From Neorhizobium tomejilense (GTDB lineage Bacteria > Pseudomonadota > Alphaproteobacteria > Rhizobiales > Rhizobiaceae), in NCBI GenBank assembly GCA_002968845.1, contig PVBG01000002.1, positions 248,001 through 312,000 on the forward strand: 64,000 bases of DNA, given 5' to 3'. The notes beneath the pieces are model-generated. The model saw only the letters and a program-made list of their open reading frames with translations. It did not search any database and was not told where the DNA came from. The position numbers and the translations under genes are program-made. Shown piece after piece: positions 62,228 through 64,000 of this stretch; within the stretch, counting starts at the first letter, position 1, and each line of letters starts with the position of its first letter.

Positions 62228-62833
62228 ATGGCAAAGCGAGTCACCGGCCCCGAAATCGAAAAACTCATCCAGCTTCTGGCAAAGGTTCCGGGTCTCGGGC
62301 CGCGCTCGGCGCGCCGGGCGGCGCTGCATCTGATCAAGAAGAAGGAACAGCTGCTGGGGCCGCTTTCGAGCGCCATGGGCGAGGCCTATGACAAGGTGAA
62401 GATCTGCTCGCGCTGCGGCAATGTCGATACCGTCGATCCCTGCACGGTCTGCACCGATATCCGCCGCGACCAGACGATGCTGATCGTCGTCGAAGACGTC
62501 TCCGACCTCTGGGCGCTGGAGCGGACGGGCGCGATGAACACCGCCTATCACGTACTCGGCGGCACGCTCTCGCCGCTCGACGGCATCGGCCCGGACGACC
62601 TCAACATCCGCGGGCTGATCGACCGGGTCAACGAGGGCGTCATCCGCGAGATCATCATCGCCGTCAACGCGACCGTCGAGGGGCAGACCACGGCCCACTA
62701 TATTACCGACCAGCTCTCCGGCATCGACGTGAAGATCACGAGGCTGGCGCATGGCGTGCCGGTCGGCGGGGAGCTCGATTATCTCGACGAGGGCACACTG
62801 ACAGCGGCGCTTCGGGCGCGGACGGTGATTTAG
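62228..62833 (+). CDS. recR: Recombination protein RecR
   Basis: A 201-residue toroidal DNA-binding protein of the RecFOR pathway. A helix-hairpin-helix ([18 protein letters not shown]) is followed by a C4 zinc finger ([16 protein letters not shown]) and a TOPRIM domain ([13 protein letters not shown]). The ATG at 62228 follows AAAGGGAGAA. Its stop is 15 bases before the next start, with a ribosome site in between. Confidence 0.97.
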   Translation: MAKRVTGPEIEKLIQLLAKVPGLGPRSARRAALHLIKKKEQLLGPLSSAMGEAYDKVKICSRCGNVDTVDPCTVCTDIRRDQTMLIVVEDVSDLWALERTGAMNTAYHVLGGTLSPLDGIGPDDLNIRGLIDRVNEGVIREIIIAVNATVEGQTTAHYITDQLSGIDVKITRLAHGVPVGGELDYLDEGTLTAALRARTVI

Positions 62834-62848
62834 AGGAAGGCATTGAGT

Positions 62849-64000
62849 ATGTGGAAGCGTACCCCATCTGCCTCGCTGGTTAGAACCTTGATGAGGATAA
62901 CGTTGAGCAAGCTCGCCCCCCTCTGGCCTGCCGGCCATCTCCCCCACGGGTGGGGAGATCGGCCAGAGGCACCGGCATCACTTCAATCGCAGCGTTCAAG
63001 GTGGTCGAGGCGTCGCAACACGTCGATCTCCCCCCTTGTGGGGGAGATGCCCGGCAGGGCAGAGGGGGGTGCCTTCAGGTACATTGCAGCGTTTCTTTTC
63101 GTCATAGCGACAGTCTTCCTCCCGCTCCCTGCCCTCTCCCAGAACCGTCCCGACGTCGAGAAGCAGTTCCAGCGGTGGATCGGCAGCGATCTGGCTCTGG
63201 TGGCCAAAAAGGCCGGTATCTCCGAGAACACGCTGAAGGCTGCCTTCCAGGGCGTGACGCTCAACTGGGACCTGCCGGACCTGGTGCCGCCGGGGTCTAC
63301 CCCGCCGAAGCAGCAGGACCAGAGCCAGGCGGAATTTTCCTCTCCCGGCGCCTATTTTTCCGAAAAGCGGCTGCAGGGGCTGGCCGCCACCGGCCGCGGC
63401 CTTGCGGCGACCTATTCGGCGACGCTGAAGAAGATAGAGGCGGCCTATGGCGTGCCGGGCGAGATCGTCGTGGCCATCTGGGGGCGTGAATCCGGTTTCG
63501 GCAAGGCGCGGATGCCCTATTCCGCCGTGCAGGTTCTGGCGACCAAGGCCTTCATGTCGACCCGCAAGGACATGTTCCGCGAGGAGCTGATCGCGGCGCT
63601 GAAGATGATCGAGCGGGGCGATGTGGATGCGGCGACGATGAAGGGTTCCTGGGCGGGTGCGCTCGGTCAGCCACAGTTCATGCCGTCGAGCTACCTGAAA
63701 TATGCGGTCGACTTCGACGGCGACGGTCGCCCGGATATCTGGAACTCGGTGCCGGATGCGCTTGCCTCGATCGCCCACTACCTGCAGAAGGAAGGCTGGC
63801 AACGCGGCCGCGACTGGGGGTTCGAAGTGACGATCCCCGCAAAAGTTTCCTGCGCGCAGGAAGGGCCGGATCTCGCCAAGCCGATCTCGGCCTGGGCGGC
63901 AACCGGCATCACCCGCATTTCCGGCAAGGCGTTTCCCGCGGCAGATCTCAAGGCGGACGGCATGATGCTGGTGCCAGCCGGGCGCAGCGGACCGGAATTC
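62849..64000 (+). CDS. Membrane-bound lytic murein transglycosylase (MltB family), partial at right edge
   Basis: The frame is open from the ATG at 62849 (ribosome site AGAGGAAGGC) to the window end, about 384 codons. Residues about 21-75 are encoded by the RIME-like repeat. After it come a membrane or signal segment (FLFVIATVFLPLPALS, about 80-95) and the transglycosylase domain: WGRESGFGK with catalytic Glu, and AGALGQPQFMPSSYLKYAVD. It cuts peptidoglycan glycan strands with anhydro ends. An ATG at 63047, inside the repeat, would give a normal signal peptide near the start but has a poorly spaced ribosome site. Confidence 0.85.
   Translation, partial: MWKRTPSASLVRTLMRITLSKLAPLWPAGHLPHGWGDRPEAPASLQSQRSRWSRRRNTSISPLVGEMPGRAEGGAFRYIAAFLFVIATVFLPLPALSQNRPDVEKQFQRWIGSDLALVAKKAGISENTLKAAFQGVTLNWDLPDLVPPGSTPPKQQDQSQAEFSSPGAYFSEKRLQGLAATGRGLAATYSATLKKIEAAYGVPGEIVVAIWGRESGFGKARMPYSAVQVLATKAFMSTRKDMFREELIAALKMIERGDVDAATMKGSWAGALGQPQFMPSSYLKYAVDFDGDGRPDIWNSVPDALASIAHYLQKEGWQRGRDWGFEVTIPAKVSCAQEGPDLAKPISAWAATGITRISGKAFPAADLKADGMMLVPAGRSGPEF
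62911..63073. repeat. Complete RIME-like double palindrome inside a coding frame
   Basis: Two palindromes: CTCTGGCC...GGCCAGAG (62921-62968, with inner ATCTCCCCC/TGGGGAGAT) and GATCTCCCCCC-TTGT-GGGGGAGAT (63025-63048). The ends mirror each other (GCTCGCCCCCCTCTG and CAGAGGGGGGTGCC). This is the build of the Rhizobium-specific intergenic mosaic element. It normally lies between genes; here an open frame runs through it. Confidence 0.75.

Noticed and set aside
62950..63489. Plus-strand frame of 179 residues at the window end
   Set aside because: Wrong frame: the true frame from 62849 encodes the MltB catalytic motifs over the same bases.
1..64000. CRISPR arrays, tRNA or rRNA genes, insertion sequences, prophage, integrase
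   Set aside because: None seen by eye: no spaced direct repeats of 25-40 bases, no cloverleaf with T-loop consensus, no transposase or integrase motifs.

Overview
The window looks like chromosome from a member of the Rhizobiaceae (Rhizobium/Agrobacterium/Sinorhizobium type). The evidence is high-GC coding sequence, rhizobial gene order (polA-marR, dnaK-dnaJ, ffs-dnaX-ybaB-recR, phnGHIJKL with split phnCDE1E2), sRNAs of alpha-proteobacterial type, EcfG-type stress promoters and a RIME-type palindromic repeat. No rRNA, tRNA, CRISPR array, prophage or transposase was seen. Species is not assigned.

Layout. 1-6459 (minus): a yejABEF-type peptide ABC importer whose last gene runs off the left edge; a PIN-toxin/antitoxin pair sits between yejE and yejF. 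6650-10876 (plus): mepA, mgsA, glk, dapB, gpmA. 10928-24287: a complete C-P lyase phosphonate locus (phnF repressor; phnGHIJKL plus a hexapeptide acyltransferase; phnCDE1E2 importer; DUF1045-phnM-phnN). Each of the three plus-strand units is preceded by a PHO-box-like direct repeat, and a small membrane protein lies antisense between phnI and phnJ. 24340-31630: a small orphan gene, polA, an alpha-r7-type sRNA, marR, an M20 peptidase, cspA, an alpha-r14-type sRNA with three anti-Shine-Dalgarno loops, and ybaK.

31627-34074 is a run of small minus-strand genes, three of them behind GGAAC-N16/17-xGTT promoters of the general stress response sigma factor EcfG. 34271-40074 carries a class A PBP and dnaK-dnaJ behind an RpoH-type promoter. 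40140-48214 is mixed: nitrilase-family hydrolase, LysE exporter, a TetR regulator facing a small membrane protein across tandem operators, cupin-slyX, a cytosolic globin-coupled chemoreceptor, recF, a ThiF/MoeB-family enzyme and a GNAT protein. 48218-54817 holds a 2-hydroxyacid dehydrogenase, an SH3 protein, an adenosine-kinase-type sugar kinase, an AEC transporter, cytochrome c, kdsB and pheA.

54933-56262 looks like a small accessory patch: a DUF5677-like gene of unlike composition, half a RIME-like repeat, and a glyoxalase-fold gene broken by an in-frame stop. 56364-64000 contains a WYL regulator, nudC, a HIT protein, the SRP RNA gene ffs, dnaX, ybaB, a LysE exporter, a MOSC protein, recR and a partial membrane-bound lytic transglycosylase whose 5' coding region contains a complete RIME-like repeat in an open frame.

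Most genes are core housekeeping. The least ordinary items are the structured sRNAs, the toxin pair coupled to a transporter subunit, the antisense glycine/cysteine-tailed peptide in the phn locus, the RIME inside a coding frame, and the duplicated TetR operator.
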